Shown here: positions 62,972-64,000 of the stretch, in pieces
Layout: every line of letters begins with the position of its first letter
How positions within the stretch are numbered: position 1 is the stretch's first letter
Assembly (NCBI GenBank): GCA_965227935.1
Contig: CBDDGS010000019.1
Location: forward strand, 930,001-994,000
DNA: 64,000 nucleotides
Origin: JAWPMT01 sp965227935
GTDB lineage: Bacteria; Bacteroidota; Bacteroidia; Cytophagales; Cyclobacteriaceae
Direction: 5' to 3'
Translations under genes and position numbers: made by a program
Notes under the pieces: generated by a model
Database searches by the model: none
The model's input: only the letters and a program-made list of their open reading frames with translations
What the model was told of the DNA's origin: nothing

Positions 62972-64000
62972 ATGAAAAAGCTTGCCTATGCTGTTCTGGC
63001 GCTGATTCTCTTACAAAACTGTGCCCCCGCACCCTCAGGAGAGGAGCCACGGAAGCCCAATGTAGTCCTGGTCTTCATTGATGATGAAGGCTACGGTGAC
63101 GTAGGCGTGTACGGTGCCACCGGGTTTGAGACACCCAACCTCGACCAAATGGCGAGCCAGGGCATGCGATTCACCAATTTTTACTCGGCCCAACCAGTTT
63201 GCTCAGCTTCTCGCGCTGGGCTGCTCACAGGTTGCTATCCTAATAGAATCGGTATCTCTGGTGCGCTCTTTCCCTTTCACGATATAGGTATCCACACGGA
63301 GGAGTACACGATGGCGGAAATGTTCAAAGACCAGGGCTATGCCACGGCCTGTTTCGGAAAGTGGCATTTGGGTTGGCAGAAGGAATTCCTCCCGAAGCAA
63401 CACGGGTTTGATGAGTACGTGGGCGTTCCCTATTCCAATGATATGTGGCCTCGCAGCGATGTCGATGGCTCGTTGATCACGGGCGACAGTCGGCGTACGA
63501 CCTACCCGGAACTGCCCCTGATCGCCGGCGATACGGTAGCGGAAAGGATCACTGATATGGCCGGGCAGGACAAACTCACGACACTATACACGGAAAAGGC
63601 CGTGGACTTCATCCACCGTAATGCTGATCAATCCTTTTTTCTATATGTACCGCACACCATGGCGCATATCCCTTTGGGTGTCTCCGACAAGTTCCGAGGG
63701 AAGAGTGAACAGGGCTTCTATGGTGACGTGATGATGGAAATCGACTGGTCGGTCGGCGAGATGATGAAGGCCCTCGAAAAAAATGGCATCGCCGACAATA
63801 CCATCTTCATCTTCACGACCGACAATGGACCCTGGCTCAACTTCGGGAATCATGCCGGTTCGGCAGGAGGGCTCCGAGAGGGGAAAACGACCAGTTGGGA
63901 GGGCGGACAACGGGTGCCTTTCATTGTGCAATGGCCGGGAGAGATCCCGTCGGGAACCGTTTGTAGCAAGCTGGCCTGTGCCATAGATCTCATGCCGACA
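62972..64000 (+). CDS. Sulfatase (arylsulfatase-like), lipoprotein, cut by the window end
   Basis: The frame is open to the last base; 343 codons are present. Lipobox Cys17 (LLQNC). Formylglycine motif C77-S-A-S-R81 (CxAxR variant). Also KPNVVLVFIDDEGYGDVGVYG, CFGKWHLGW, YVPHTMAHIPLG and FTTDNGPWLNFGNHAGSAGG. It belongs to the same catabolic run as the two sulfatases above, all lipoproteins but with different active-site variants, which suggests different sulfate positions. Confidence 0.9.
   Translation, partial: MKKLAYAVLALILLQNCAPAPSGEEPRKPNVVLVFIDDEGYGDVGVYGATGFETPNLDQMASQGMRFTNFYSAQPVCSASRAGLLTGCYPNRIGISGALFPFHDIGIHTEEYTMAEMFKDQGYATACFGKWHLGWQKEFLPKQHGFDEYVGVPYSNDMWPRSDVDGSLITGDSRRTTYPELPLIAGDTVAERITDMAGQDKLTTLYTEKAVDFIHRNADQSFFLYVPHTMAHIPLGVSDKFRGKSEQGFYGDVMMEIDWSVGEMMKALEKNGIADNTIFIFTTDNGPWLNFGNHAGSAGGLREGKTTSWEGGQRVPFIVQWPGEIPSGTVCSKLACAIDLMPT

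Overview
The window looks like a chromosomal segment of a marine or aquatic member of the Bacteroidota. Support: lipoproteins with an acid run directly after the lipobox cysteine, starts mostly without strong Shine-Dalgarno sequences, TAnnTTTG-like promoter elements, a LytS/LytTR pair, and sulfatase, GH16 and DUF1501/PSD1 genes. A Saprospiria or Cytophagales member is my guess only; there is no rRNA or other marker here.

Region 1 (1-33163) is one large contractile injection system (CIS, eCIS/Afp/PVC type) locus. Order on the + strand: a very long tape-measure protein whose 5' end lies outside the window; the AAA+ ATPase (Afp15-like); a block of five genes not in the Afp/PVC core (Ig-like/coiled-coil protein, DUF4407 membrane protein, exported protein, membrane-anchored degenerate GH18, 2-TM protein); tail terminator (DUF4255/Pvc16-like); an unknown 340-aa protein; one sheath; two tubes; a tiny DUF5908 protein missed by length-filtered gene calling; LysM tube-hub protein; VgrG-like spike; PAAR tip; gp25; baseplate J (Afp11-like); fibre-like protein; Afp12-like baseplate protein; and a transmembrane STAND-like NTPase with a WD40-like C-terminus. 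A convergent gene at the end encodes an eCIS-core (DUF4157) protein with no toxin domain. Gene order is a rotation of the Afp order. Most junctions overlap or are a few bases long. The membrane block is translationally coupled to the terminator gene, so I infer a CIS that docks at the cell envelope instead of, or as well as, being released.

Region 2 (33507-47140) is mixed: a SLATT-like 4-TM protein and two small membrane proteins, a 28-codon hydrophobic ORF followed by a structured, terminated RNA, a penicillin/AHL-acylase-type Ntn hydrolase, an active/inactive M16 peptidase pair, a LytS-type sensor kinase with LytTR regulator, an AlkB-like dioxygenase, a UPF0173 metallo-hydrolase, a TlpA-like thioredoxin and a surface lipoprotein.

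Region 3 (47379-64000) looks catabolic. A zinc alcohol dehydrogenase is followed by two tandem copies of a PSD1(DUF1549/DUF1553 with cytochrome-c box)-DUF1501 pair on the - strand; one PSD1 copy is frameshifted in an A9 run. A divergent + strand run holds a sulfatase, GH16 glycanase, sugar isomerase/epimerase-like protein and two more sulfatases, the last running off the window. It suggests use of a sulfated polysaccharide; no SusC/SusD pair is seen. A palindromic dispersed repeat occurs at 38161-38222 and as an inverted pair at 60522-60661. I found no tRNA, rRNA, CRISPR array or insertion sequence.
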